DNA from: Hyphomonas jannaschiana VP2
Lineage (GTDB): Bacteria > Pseudomonadota > Alphaproteobacteria > Caulobacterales > Hyphomonadaceae
Direction: 5' to 3'
Length of the DNA stretch: 64,000 nucleotides
Assembly: GCF_000685215.1 (NCBI RefSeq)
Contig: NZ_ARYJ01000005.1
Span: 124,001-188,000, forward strand
The position numbers were made by a program, and so were the translations under genes. Under the pieces are notes generated by a model, which saw only the letters and a program-made list of their open reading frames with translations, was not told the DNA's origin and ran no database searches. Shown here one piece after another: positions 9,408 to 17,366 of this stretch. Positions within the stretch are counted from its first letter, which is position 1, and each line of letters begins with the position of its first letter.

Positions 9408-10412
9408 TCAACAATCCCTTAAGTTGAACTCCTGCCGGGTCTGCGCCGTTGAGGGGAGACAATCCATCTTTTCCAGTGTCTTCGACAGTGCAGCATGGAG
9501 CGGTGTGTGCGGCTCCTCGCCAAGGAAATCCGTCAGTTTTCGATTGTCGAGGCGCACCGGCACGTCCCAGAGATATTTCATCTCCGCCAGTTCCCGGAAC
9601 AGGGACACAAAGGGCGACAGCGCCAAAAGAACAAACCACGGAAAACCGCGAACCGGGGCATCCGGCGCACCGGCCGCAAAGCGGATTGCGTCTGCAAATT
9701 CCCGGCCGTCCTCGAACCAGTGGCCGTCGAAATGGAATGTTTCGAATGCGGACATTTCCCTGTCCCTGTCGATCAGCCGGGCAACTGCCTCTCCATAATC
9801 CGGCAGGTAGGCCCAGGCATGGCCTACGCCCTTCCGCCCCGGCCACATTACAGATGTCACCGGCTTGCCCGACTTTACGAGCCCCTGAGAGAACCAGGAG
9901 TTGCCTGTGCTGTGCGGCCCGAAAAAGTCCCCTGCCCGCACGATCAGCACACGCGTCCCCTGTCCTGCGGCGTGCTGGAGACGCTGCTCCATCTCCACGC
10001 GGATCGCGCCCTTTCGGGTGCGCGGGGTCTGCGGATCGCTCTCTTTCAGCAGGGGGAAGACGTCCGGGCCATAATTATAGACCGTGCCCGGAAACATGAT
10101 CCGCGCGCCAGTGGCCTTTGCGGCGGCGATCGTATTTTCCAGCATCGGCAAAGCGAGGCCCTGCCAGTTCCGGTAGCCCGGCGGGTTCACCGCATGGACG
10201 ATCAGCTCTGCATTGATCGCGGCATCGGCCACGTCGGCGGCATTCATCGCATCACCTCGCAGCCAGTCTGCATAAGGCAGCAGCGTCTGGCCGTAATCAG
10301 GCCGGCGGCTGAGCGCTCGGATCTGCCAGCCCCGGCGATGAAGGGCTCCGGCGATTTCATAGCCTGCCCCGCCTGTGGCCCCGAGGACGAGCGCTGTGCG
10401 TGAAGGGTTCAT
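9408..10412 (-). CDS. NAD(P)-dependent epimerase/dehydratase family protein
   Basis: 334 residues. Extended short-chain dehydrogenase with the N-terminal Rossmann motif LVLGATGGAGYEI (GxxGGxG type) and MFPGTVYNYGPDVFP around the putative active-site Tyr. The segment GKPVTSVMWPGRKGVGHAWAY is typical of the substrate-binding half. The substrate is unknown. It is divergent from the LysR-type regulator at 10504-11415 with a 91-base shared intergenic region, so it is the likely regulatory target. Confidence 0.82.
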   Translation of the reverse strand: MNPSRTALVLGATGGAGYEIAGALHRRGWQIRALSRRPDYGQTLLPYADWLRGDAMNAADVADAAINAELIVHAVNPPGYRNWQGLALPMLENTIAAAKATGARIMFPGTVYNYGPDVFPLLKESDPQTPRTRKGAIRVEMEQRLQHAAGQGTRVLIVRAGDFFGPHSTGNSWFSQGLVKSGKPVTSVMWPGRKGVGHAWAYLPDYGEAVARLIDRDREMSAFETFHFDGHWFEDGREFADAIRFAAGAPDAPVRGFPWFVLLALSPFVSLFRELAEMKYLWDVPVRLDNRKLTDFLGEEPHTPLHAALSKTLEKMDCLPSTAQTRQEFNLRDC

Positions 10413-10503
10413 GGAAGGTCTCCTTTGCGTCGGCAGGGCAAAGGTGCTCGCGATCCCTGATAAAGAAAATTGCGATATTTTATGTACCGGCTATAGAAAA
10501 ATA

Positions 10504-11415
10504 GTGGAACAGCTACCCCTCTCCTGGGACCATTGCCGGTCTTTCCTCGGCGTCTGGCGCACGGGCAGCCTGTCTGCTGCCGCACGGGCCAGCGGCCTGA
10601 CCCAGCCCACCGTCGCCCGCCACATTACCCTGCTGGAAGAAGCGCTTGGCGGCGGCGCCCTGTTCATCCGCTCCCCACACGGCCTCTCGCCAACAGATCT
10701 GGCCGGCGCGCTCATTCCCCATGCGCTTGCCATGGAAGCAGCTTCCGCCGCCATGTTGCGGACCGCCTCCGGCGCGGAGGGCGGGATTTCAGGCGCCGTC
10801 CGGATCAGCGCCAGCCAGATCATCGGTGTGGAAGTCCTGCCCGGCATGCTCACCCGCTTCAGTGCGGATTATCCCGGCATCGACTTCGAACTCGTCGCCA
10901 CGAACGAAACGTCAGACCTGCTGCGCCGCGACGCCGACATTGCGGTGCGCATGGTGCGTCCCGCCCAGGGGGCGCTGGTGGCGCAGAAAGCCGGCAACAT
11001 CCAGCTCGCCATGTATGCCCACAAAGACTATCTCGCCCGGCGCGGTCGCCCGGAGACGGTCGACGCCCTACAAGACCACGCAATTATCGGCTTCGACCAG
11101 CAGACAGCCGGCATTCAGGCGCTGCAGAGCATCGGCATGCCCCTGAAGCGGGAGATGTTTGCATTCCGGACAGACAATGACGTCGCCCAGCTTGCCGCGA
11201 TCCGCGCAGGTTTCGGCATCGGAATTTGCCAGCCCAATCTGGCGCGGGGAAATCCGGACCTCATCCGCCTCTTCCCGGAAGAGATGAGCTTCAGCCTCGA
11301 GACCTGGATCACCATGCACGAAGACCTTCGCGGCAACCGCCGTATGCGTCTCGTCTTCGACCATCTCGTGTCGGAAATGACAGCCTATGCCAAGGCGAGC
11401 ACCGGGCTGCATTGA
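10504..11415 (+). CDS. LysR-family transcriptional regulator
   Basis: 303 residues from a GTG at 10504, the usual LysR length; a longer frame would overlap the divergent epimerase gene. N-terminal winged HTH: FLGVWRTGSLSAAARASGLTQPTVARHITLLE. A C-terminal LysR substrate-binding domain begins near GAVRISASQIIGVEVLPGML. AT-rich sequence with ATAAA and TTTAT half-sites at about 10460-10483 lies just upstream and may be the operator. Its inducer is unknown; the neighbouring epimerase suggests a metabolic switch. Confidence 0.88.
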   Translation: MEQLPLSWDHCRSFLGVWRTGSLSAAARASGLTQPTVARHITLLEEALGGGALFIRSPHGLSPTDLAGALIPHALAMEAASAAMLRTASGAEGGISGAVRISASQIIGVEVLPGMLTRFSADYPGIDFELVATNETSDLLRRDADIAVRMVRPAQGALVAQKAGNIQLAMYAHKDYLARRGRPETVDALQDHAIIGFDQQTAGIQALQSIGMPLKREMFAFRTDNDVAQLAAIRAGFGIGICQPNLARGNPDLIRLFPEEMSFSLETWITMHEDLRGNRRMRLVFDHLVSEMTAYAKASTGLH

Positions 11416-11420
11416 ACCGT

Positions 11421-11454
11421 AAAACGAAAACGCCCCCGCCATTCGGCAGGGGCG
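11421..11454 (-). terminator. Rho-independent terminator after rplS
   Basis: A 10-bp GC-rich stem (CGCCCCTGCC / GGCGGGGGCG, loop GAAT, minus strand) is followed by GTTTTCGTTTT. It lies between the convergent ends of rplS and the LysR gene and may also stop LysR transcription from the other side. Confidence 0.85.
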
Positions 11455-11494
11455 CTTATCATTTTGCCAATGGCAGATCTGGGGCAGTAGAGGA

Positions 11495-12058
11495 CTATTC
11501 CTCTGCGCCGCCCTCTGCAGCTTCTGCGGCGGCTTCGGCCTCAGCGGCGGCAGCGGCCGCGGCATCTGCTTCGGCTTTTGCCTTGGCAGCGGCTTCGCGC
11601 TCTTTAGCAGCGGCTTCCTTGCGGGCAGCCTTTTCGGCGTCCTTCTGGCGGCGGCGCTCGGTTTTCGAGACGGCGATCTCAACCTGCTCGATGCCGTGGC
11701 CGGTGGTCCGCTCGGCGATACGGGCACCCTTACCGCGCAGGCCGCGCAGATAGTAGAGCTTGGCGCGGCGAACGCGGCCCTTACGCTTCACTTCGATCGA
11801 CTCGATCATCGGCGAAACCAGCGGGAACACACGCTCCACGCCTTCACCGAAAGAGATCTTACGGACCGTGAAGCTCTCGTTCACGCCAGCGCCCGAACGA
11901 GCAATGCACACGCCTTCAAAGCGTTGCACGCGCTCACGGTCGCCTTCCGTAATGCGGACGTTCACGGCCAGCGTGTCACCGGGCGAGAAAGCCGGGATTT
12001 CTTTGCCGCCGAGGACGCGGGAAACTTCTTCTGCGTCCAGCTGTTCAATAATGTTCAT
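11495..12058 (-). CDS. rplS: 50S ribosomal protein L19 with long Ala/Glu-rich tail
   Basis: 187 residues. The L19 core covers residues 1 to about 125 ([35 protein letters not shown]). The family is usually 115-130 residues; here about 55 extra C-terminal residues form a charged, alanine-rich helix (repeats of KAEADAAAA and EAEAAAEAA). S16 encoded at 21403-21846 has a similar tail. The start overlaps the trmD end by 14 bases, so the two are translationally coupled. Confidence 0.95.
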   Translation of the reverse strand: MNIIEQLDAEEVSRVLGGKEIPAFSPGDTLAVNVRITEGDRERVQRFEGVCIARSGAGVNESFTVRKISFGEGVERVFPLVSPMIESIEVKRKGRVRRAKLYYLRGLRGKGARIAERTTGHGIEQVEIAVSKTERRRQKDAEKAARKEAAAKEREAAAKAKAEADAAAAAAAEAEAAAEAAEGGAEE

Positions 12059-12770
12059 CGCCTGTCTCCGGCGCTTGGATATCGTGGGTTTCGGAGTAAG
12101 CGGCGTATAAATCGGGGCGGCGTTGCTTTGTCAACGCCTTTGCGCTGTTCAAACGCCATTCTGCGATGCGTTTGTGATCTCCGGACAGCAGGACATCCGG
12201 AGTCCCGTAAGGGCCCCACTGCCGCGGCAGCGTATACTGGTCATGTTCCAGGAGGCCATTCTCGAAGGATTCCTCACTCAAGGAGTCTGCATTGCCAGCC
12301 ACGCCGGGTAGCAGCCGCACCACCGCCTCGGTCAGCGCCATGGCTGCCACTTCTCCGCCCGCAAGCACGAAATCGCCCATCGAGACCTCCTCCAGGCCGT
12401 GGGTTTCGATCACCCGCTGGTCGAGGCCTTCGAACCGGCCACAGAACATGACGAGGCCGGGGCTTTCCGCGTATTCCCGCGCCATTTCCTGTGTGAACGG
12501 CTTCCCGCGCGGGGAGAGATAGATGAGATGCTTGTTCGTCGTGACGATACTGTCGAGCGCGGCGGCAGCCACATCGGGGCGCAGCACCATGCCCGCCCCG
12601 CCCCCGGTCGGCGGCGCATCGACATTGCGATGCTTGCCGAGGCCGAACTCGCGCAGCTGGATCGTTTCCCAGTCCCAGATGCCTTCCTTGCGCGCCCTTT
12701 CCAGGATGGACACGCCAAGCGGGCCCGGAAAGGCCTCGGGAAACAATGTGATGAAAGTCGTCTCGAACAT
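12045..12770 (-). CDS. trmD: tRNA (guanine-37-N1)-methyltransferase TrmD
   Basis: 241 residues, a SPOUT-fold methyltransferase that makes m1G37 and prevents frameshifting. Seen: the N-terminal [36 protein letters not shown], the knot loop with DFVLAGGE, and the C-terminal [16 protein letters not shown]. Located directly before rplS as in most bacteria, but separated from rimM by more than 7 kb of inserted genes. Confidence 0.96.
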   Translation of the reverse strand: MFETTFITLFPEAFPGPLGVSILERARKEGIWDWETIQLREFGLGKHRNVDAPPTGGGAGMVLRPDVAAAALDSIVTTNKHLIYLSPRGKPFTQEMAREYAESPGLVMFCGRFEGLDQRVIETHGLEEVSMGDFVLAGGEVAAMALTEAVVRLLPGVAGNADSLSEESFENGLLEHDQYTLPRQWGPYGTPDVLLSGDHKRIAEWRLNSAKALTKQRRPDLYAAYSETHDIQAPETGDEHY

Positions 12771-12820
12771 GCGCTGCCTTTAGCGCAGCCGTGCGGCGCC
12801 GTCACCTTCCTGCCGCTGCC

Positions 12821-13426
12821 TCAGGGCCGAACGAAAGCTTTCCGGGCCTGCGCCACCTTCCGCCTGACAACGCAGCCCTCTGCATGATCGTTGACCAGAC
12901 CCATCGCCTGCATGAAGGCGTAGACCGTCGTCGGCCCGACGAATTTCCAGCCCAGCTTCTTCAGGTCTTTCGACAGGGCGACAGAGGCGTCCGAAACAGA
13001 GACCGTCTGCGGCGCCGGCAGCGCGGCCGGGTCGGGCTCGTACTTCCAGATAAAGGCCGCGAGCGAGCCGTGGCGGTCCACCATCTCCCCCGCCCGCGCG
13101 GCATTGTTGATCACGGCCTCGATCTTGCCCCGGTGGCGCACGATGCCGGCATCGCCCAGAAGGCGCACCACATCCTTGTCGCCATAGCGGGCGACCTTGT
13201 TGAAATCGAACCCATCGAAGGCAGCCCGGAAATTCTCCCGCTTTGCCAGGATCGTCCGCCAGCTGAGGCCCGACTGGAACGCCTCAAGGCTCAGCTTCTC
13301 GAACAGGCGCCGGTCATCGGCGACCGGGAAGCCCCATTCGGTGTCATGATAGGCAAGAAAATCCGGCGCCGCCGCGCACCAGGCACAACGCTGTTTGCCG
13401 TCCTCTCCCCTGATCGTGCGGCTCAT
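12821..13426 (-). CDS. tag: DNA-3-methyladenine glycosylase I
   Basis: 201 residues. Removes 3-methyladenine from alkylated DNA (base excision repair). RCAWC...YHDTEWGFP at residues 13-34 matches the Tag N-terminus. The C-terminal NDHAEGC supplies the second His/Cys pair of the zinc-snap, with Cys14 and His27 as the first. FQSGLSWRTILAKRENFR is the helix-hairpin-helix region. It lies just upstream of trmD on the same strand, with the YciI-like gene five bases further upstream. Confidence 0.93.
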   Translation of the reverse strand: MSRTIRGEDGKQRCAWCAAAPDFLAYHDTEWGFPVADDRRLFEKLSLEAFQSGLSWRTILAKRENFRAAFDGFDFNKVARYGDKDVVRLLGDAGIVRHRGKIEAVINNAARAGEMVDRHGSLAAFIWKYEPDPAALPAPQTVSVSDASVALSKDLKKLGWKFVGPTTVYAFMQAMGLVNDHAEGCVVRRKVAQARKAFVRP

Positions 13427-13431
13427 GACGG

Positions 13432-13719
13432 TCAGGCCTTCAGGAAGTCCAGGCGCGGATCTGTCCGCGCGGGGGTGATTTCCAGCACGTCTGCCGTCAC
13501 CACGCCTTCGGCGACAAACGGGTCAGCTGCGATGCGGGCGTCCAGCGCCTCGCGCGTCGTGCCGTGGGCGAGGATGCCGCCGCCGGCATTCGGCTGCAGG
13601 GAGCCGGCGGCGAGGAACACGCCTGCCTCGAAGCCCTCCCGGATCCAGGCATTGTGCCCGTCCATAAGGTCCGGGGCTTTCGATTTGTTGCCGGAGAATT
13701 TCAGTAAAACGACATACAT
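13432..13719 (-). CDS. YciI-like (YCII-related domain) protein
   Basis: 95 residues with the YCII ferredoxin-like fold: MYVVLLKFSGNKSKAPDLMDGHNAWIREG, containing the conserved His, and GGGILAHGTTREALDARIAADPFV. Members are small putative enzymes or stress proteins with poorly known substrates. It is placed between the TetR gene and tag on the same strand, so it may be part of the TetR-controlled unit. Confidence 0.85.
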   Translation of the reverse strand: MYVVLLKFSGNKSKAPDLMDGHNAWIREGFEAGVFLAAGSLQPNAGGGILAHGTTREALDARIAADPFVAEGVVTADVLEITPARTDPRLDFLKA

Positions 13720-13752
13720 CGGGCGTGTCCTTCTTGATGCGGAGGATTGATA

Positions 13753-14334
13753 CTATTGGAGCCGGCCCGGCGTCTGCGCCGAGAGCCAGGTACACATCTC
13801 CTGAACTTCCGCCTCGACAAAAGCCTTGTCGCGAAGGGCGCTTGCCAGCGTCGCGACGCCCTGGCTGCGCGCCAGAAGGTGCAGAGCCAGCTGGTCGGCA
13901 TCGCCCGGCTTATGACCCATCAGGGCGAACTGGCGCGCAAGCCAGTGCCGGAACAATGAGAAGAGTCCTGTCGCCCCGGCCTGCGACGGATGGCCAAGCT
14001 TGGCCAGCTCGCTGGTCAGCGTCCCGACCGGGCAGCCAAACGCCATGATCTTCGTCTGGTTCACGATCAGGATCTGGATGAAGCTGGTAATGCGCTCGAC
14101 GGGCCCTGCCCCTTCGGCTTCCCACCCGTCCAGCATGGCCTGTGTGTTTTCCAGACGCTGCCGGATGACGGCGTCGAGAATCTCGTCCTTGCTCCGGAAG
14201 TGGTAATAGAAATTACCCCGGGAGATCTGCACCTCTGCTGCGATGTCCGCGAACGAGGTGTGCTCGAACCCGCGCTCATAGAACAGCTGGTCCGCCGCCT
14301 CTACGATCTGCGCTCTTGTATCCGTCGCCGCCAT
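13753..14334 (-). CDS. TetR-family transcriptional regulator
   Basis: 193 residues. N-terminal TetR HTH: ADQLFYERGFEHTSFADIAAEVQISRGNFYYHFRSKDEIL (about residues 13-52). The C-terminal ligand domain is typical of the AcuR/YxaF-like group (GCPVGTLTSELAKL). Two near-identical palindromes directly upstream (14353-14391) look like its own operators, implying autorepression. The YciI-like gene downstream is a likely co-regulated target; the ligand is unknown. Confidence 0.9.
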   Translation of the reverse strand: MAATDTRAQIVEAADQLFYERGFEHTSFADIAAEVQISRGNFYYHFRSKDEILDAVIRQRLENTQAMLDGWEAEGAGPVERITSFIQILIVNQTKIMAFGCPVGTLTSELAKLGHPSQAGATGLFSLFRHWLARQFALMGHKPGDADQLALHLLARSQGVATLASALRDKAFVEAEVQEMCTWLSAQTPGRLQ

Positions 14335-14352
14335 GCTGGTGCTCTCAAGATT

Positions 14353-14391
14353 TGGACAATTGTCCTACAGCGCCATTAGGACAATTGCCCT
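14353..14391. promoter_or_regulatory. Pair of TetR operator palindromes
   Basis: Site 1 is the perfect palindrome GGACAATTGTCC at 14354-14365. Site 2, AGGACAATTGCCCT at 14378-14391, is the same palindrome with one mismatch. The centres are 25 bases apart and lie 20-57 bases upstream of the tetR ATG at 14334. The repeat plus position is the standard arrangement for autoregulation. Confidence 0.75.
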
Positions 14392-14443
14392 AATGCGTCA
14401 AGCGCGCCCTTGCCTTCACCGGCAATCCCGTCTAACTCCGCCC

Positions 14444-14557
14444 CGTCATCTGGGGAGTAGCCAGCCGCCGAAAGGCGGGCTTCCGTGTCAACATACTCGG
14501 CTGAGAGGCCGTGGTGCGGAAGGGGCGGTCACCACCGTCCGGGCGAGACCAATGACG
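14444..14557 (+). ncRNA. yybP-ykoY manganese riboswitch
   Basis: Shows the aptamer's conserved blocks in order: CGTCAT (P1 5' side, 14444-14449), GGGGAGTAG (14452-14460), a CCGCC-GAAA-GGCGG hairpin, GTCAACATACTCGG, GGGCGAGACC (14541-14550) and ATGACG closing P1 (14552-14557). Mn2+ binding by this class is established. A 9-bp stem, TGCCGGGCC (14571-14579) with GGCCCGGCA (14610-14618), sits between the aptamer and the GGAG before the ATG and may be the expression platform. It controls the exporter at 14634. Confidence 0.92.
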
Positions 14558-14633
14558 CCGCCTCCTGCCCTGCCGGGCCGGGGAGTGCGGTGTCGTTGGA
14601 CTCGAACAAGGCCCGGCATGGAGACCCGTTTCA

Positions 14634-15203
14634 ATGGAAGCCCTGTTTACATCCACCGCCGTCGTTGCACTGGCCGAGATCGGCGACAAGACGCAGCTGC
14701 TCGCCATCCTGCTGGCCACCCGGTTCCGCACGCCGCTGCCAATCATCCTCGGCATCCTGGTGGCGACGCTGGCCAATCACTTCCTGGCTGCTCTTGTCGG
14801 CGCGAGTGTCGCCAATATTCTGGACGGCGAATGGTTCCGCTACATCATCGCTGCCTCTTTCGTGATCATGGGTATGTGGACCCTGATCCCCGACCAGCTG
14901 GATGATCTGGACGACAAACCGACCCGGTTCGGCGCCTTCTTTGCAACACTCATCGCCTTCTTCCTGGTGGAGATGGGCGACAAGACACAGCTGGCAACGA
15001 TCGCCCTCGGCGCCCGTTTCGACCAGATCATCTGGGTCACCGCCGGTACCACGCTGGGCATGATGCTGGCCAATGTCCCGGCCGTGTTCCTTGGCCATGA
15101 ACTGATCGAGCGTGTGCCCCTGAACATTGTGCGTTTTATCGCAGCTGCCCTGTTTGTGGTGATCGGTGTCTGGCTGGCCGCGCAGACAGCCGGCTGGGTG
15201 TGA
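14634..15203 (+). CDS. TMEM165/GDT1 (UPF0016) family manganese exporter
   Basis: 189 residues. Two homologous halves each carry the signature E-x-G-D-K-T: VVALAEIGDKTQLLAI (about 9-24) and FFLVEMGDKTQLATI (about 113-127). Six predicted membrane helices. Bacterial members export Mn2+ across the inner membrane. The Mn-sensing riboswitch directly upstream strongly supports this role: expression should rise when Mn2+ is high. Transcribed away from the TetR gene. Confidence 0.92.
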   Translation: MEALFTSTAVVALAEIGDKTQLLAILLATRFRTPLPIILGILVATLANHFLAALVGASVANILDGEWFRYIIAASFVIMGMWTLIPDQLDDLDDKPTRFGAFFATLIAFFLVEMGDKTQLATIALGARFDQIIWVTAGTTLGMMLANVPAVFLGHELIERVPLNIVRFIAAALFVVIGVWLAAQTAGWV

Positions 15204-15276
15204 CCAGACAAGTGTTGACAAAATTTCCCATGAAATCAAAAGTGGAAATGTAGAGTTCGTTAGTGGGGAATCAAAA

Positions 15277-15708
15277 ATGGACAGGCTTTTTCCGGAAATC
15301 ACATCCGTGGGGGATGTGATGCGTCTGGCAAAAGGCGGCGCGATCGCCGGATTGGTGTTCGTCTGTCTGATCCTGCTCGACAGCTTTCTTGGCGGGTCTG
15401 CGTTCGGTGGCTCCGGCGCAGGTCTGCAGGGGGCCGGCGCCAGCCCGGCCATCCAGCTCCTTCTCACTGGCGCAGAGATCGCCGTCATCCTCGTTCTGGC
15501 CTGGCGCGTTTCGACCGGGCGCGGCCTGGTCAGCGCCATCCTGCTGATGGCGCTGTTCTTCCTGTGTGCCCTGTCAGGCATTGATGGCGGCCTCTTCGGC
15601 GTTGCGTGGACCATCGCCTATTTCGGCCTTGGCCTGCTGATGCTGAATGCCATCCGCGCCTGCCTGCGCCACGACGCCTTCATGGCGGAGGCCGCCCGGA
15701 CGAATTGA
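15277..15708 (+). CDS. Membrane protein of unknown function
   Basis: 143 residues with about four hydrophobic segments (GGAIAGLVFVCLILLDSFLG, LLLTGAEIAVILVLAW, VSAILLMALFFLCAL, VAWTIAYFGLGLLMLNAI) and a glycine-rich loop GGSAFGGSGAGLQGAGAS. The start at 15277 is chosen because the upstream frame lacks a ribosome site and starts inside the exporter gene. No family recognised. The 73-base AT-rich gap upstream probably holds its promoter. Confidence 0.65.
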   Translation: MDRLFPEITSVGDVMRLAKGGAIAGLVFVCLILLDSFLGGSAFGGSGAGLQGAGASPAIQLLLTGAEIAVILVLAWRVSTGRGLVSAILLMALFFLCALSGIDGGLFGVAWTIAYFGLGLLMLNAIRACLRHDAFMAEAARTN

Positions 15709-15771
15709 CCTTCCCTCGGCACTGGCGCTTGATGGTGCCAGTCCTGGCGTGAGTCCTGGGGAGGATCAGAC

Positions 15772-16314
15772 ATGCTCGACACCATCGCCACCATTGCCAA
15801 CATTTTTGCGTCCGCCGCCGTTGTGCTGACGCTGGTCTTTATCGGCATCCAGCTGAAGCAGAATGCGGAACTGACGCGCATGGCCGCGGCGCAAACCTCC
15901 GCCCAGATGATGTCCACCAATCTTGGCCGGATCATCGAAAGTCCGGATCTCGCCGAACTGATCACCAGAGAGGGCGCACCGGAAAGCTGGTCCCGGCCCG
16001 AGCGGCTCCGGGCAACCAATTTCCTGTCGGCCAGTTTCCGCCATTATGAAGTTCTGCATACGCACAGACGCTTCGGCGTATTCGAGGAAGAATTATGGGG
16101 CGGCACCGAAGCCCGCCTGCGCGACAGCCTCGATTCCGCCGCCATTCGTGACTGGTGGCAGGAGTCCAAACCCTTCTACGCCAAAAGCTTCGTCGCCTAT
16201 GTCGACGAAATCGTCGCGGAGTGGGAAGCTATCGAAGCGATTGCGGGGATGGGGGATGGGAAATTAAAGGGCGGTGATAGCGAAGCGGGTCCATCAGCTA
16301 AGTTGGCAGATTAG
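15772..16314 (+). CDS. Conserved hypothetical membrane-anchored protein
   Basis: 180 residues. One N-terminal transmembrane helix (IANIFASAAVVLTLVFIGIQL) is followed by LKQNAELTRMAAAQTSAQMM and a helical cytosolic domain with SFRHYEVLHTHRRFGVFEEELWGG. It resembles a widespread uncharacterised family with an N-terminal helix followed by a QN motif. Its last codons run into the AT-rich block and overlap the convergent gene at 16298-16918 by 17 bases; the glycine-rich C-terminus may be an altered end. Confidence 0.65.
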   Translation: MLDTIATIANIFASAAVVLTLVFIGIQLKQNAELTRMAAAQTSAQMMSTNLGRIIESPDLAELITREGAPESWSRPERLRATNFLSASFRHYEVLHTHRRFGVFEEELWGGTEARLRDSLDSAAIRDWWQESKPFYAKSFVAYVDEIVAEWEAIEAIAGMGDGKLKGGDSEAGPSAKLAD

Positions 16315-16918
16315 CCTTTATAAGGACCAAATACTTTCCTGCGAATACTAGCTGATCAATCTGAAGCAGCGTGAGAATGAGTATCGATATTTCTGCAATA
16401 AATTTGAACAACTTACCGATAACACTGCCTTCTGCGGCAGCTCTGTTGAAACCTGCGGCGCCTATCAGCGCAAAAGGAAGGCTCGCCAACCACCCAACCA
16501 ATTTCCAGGCCCACCAAAGTGGATTTAAGGTTCTAATCAACGCACTCAAAAAGTCCCGGTCATATACACCTACTGCCGCCTCAACGGCATCGGTCACAAA
16601 GTGCGGATCCATTTGGTATCTATAGAGTCGGAATAAATTTGCGATTGGGTCCATATTATGGACACGACCGCCAGCAATGGGTGCATCCTGATATCTTACA
16701 ATGGAGTGGCACCCAGCATCAATGATCGCTCTCTGAACATCCGTGATCAGATAGTTGAGCTTTACTCTATTTTGTTGAGCTACATTGCCCTCCACTACTT
16801 CCCCGCCGTGGCCGTGGGCTGTCAGATCATTGTAATATCCGACAAAAAGTTCGTGGAACTCTTTGAGTAATTTTGCACGCCGTCGATTCGACCATAATGG
16901 CAGGTTTTTATAGCCCAA
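16298..16918 (-). CDS. Orphan membrane-associated protein in an AT-rich patch
   Basis: 206 residues from a TTG at 16918 with AAGGGG upstream. Residues 1-120 are soluble (EFHELFVGYYNDLTAHGHGG, RYQDAPIAGGRVHNMDPIA). The C-terminal part has two hydrophobic stretches (WWAWKLVGWLASLPFALIGAAG and FIAEISILILTLLQI). No family recognised. The gene and its flanks (about 16260-16980) are visibly poorer in G+C than every neighbour, suggesting horizontal acquisition. Confidence 0.55.
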   Translation of the reverse strand: MGYKNLPLWSNRRRAKLLKEFHELFVGYYNDLTAHGHGGEVVEGNVAQQNRVKLNYLITDVQRAIIDAGCHSIVRYQDAPIAGGRVHNMDPIANLFRLYRYQMDPHFVTDAVEAAVGVYDRDFLSALIRTLNPLWWAWKLVGWLASLPFALIGAAGFNRAAAEGSVIGKLFKFIAEISILILTLLQIDQLVFAGKYLVLIKANLPT

Positions 16919-16981
16919 AATTTCCCCTTTTTGGGTTTGTCTGCACCAAGATTTCTACTTATGTGATTCTCTGTGGCTCCG

Positions 16982-17308
16982 TCACCCCCAATCCGGCCAA
17001 TCGCGGAACAGGCCGAACTTTACGTTCGTGACCATAGCATTGGCGGCGAAGTGCATCTCATCCACGGGTCCTTTGCGCGATGCTGCCACACGAAAGGCTT
17101 CGTCCAGCTGGGCGAGGTCCCGCGTTTCAATCATGACATCGAACTCCCGGACTGTATCGGGGCGCAGGCCCAGCTTGCAGCGCATCAGTCTCCAGCTCTC
17201 GATTTGTCCATCTCCCTTCAGCCTATTTAGAAATGCTCGTAGCGCTGCCACGAAGGCCCGCTCGTCCGTGCCGGGCTTCAGATCGAACCAGATGTGATAG
17301 ATGTCCAT
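16982..17308 (-). CDS. Conserved hypothetical protein (DUF6614-like)
   Basis: 108 residues, ferredoxin-like pattern: MDIYHIWFDLKPGTDERAFVAALRAFLNRLK, then WRLMRCKLGLRP and EFDVMIETRDLAQLDEAF. It resembles small single-domain proteins annotated DUF6614, recalled from memory rather than searched. Function unknown. It is divergent from the glycosyltransferase at 17367 with a 58-base gap. Confidence 0.65.
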   Translation of the reverse strand: MDIYHIWFDLKPGTDERAFVAALRAFLNRLKGDGQIESWRLMRCKLGLRPDTVREFDVMIETRDLAQLDEAFRVAASRKGPVDEMHFAANAMVTNVKFGLFRDWPDWG

Positions 17309-17366
17309 TGCAAATCACTCGCAAATAAGTTTGCCGGAAGGCCCAGTCTTCTATACGGGAAGGTAT

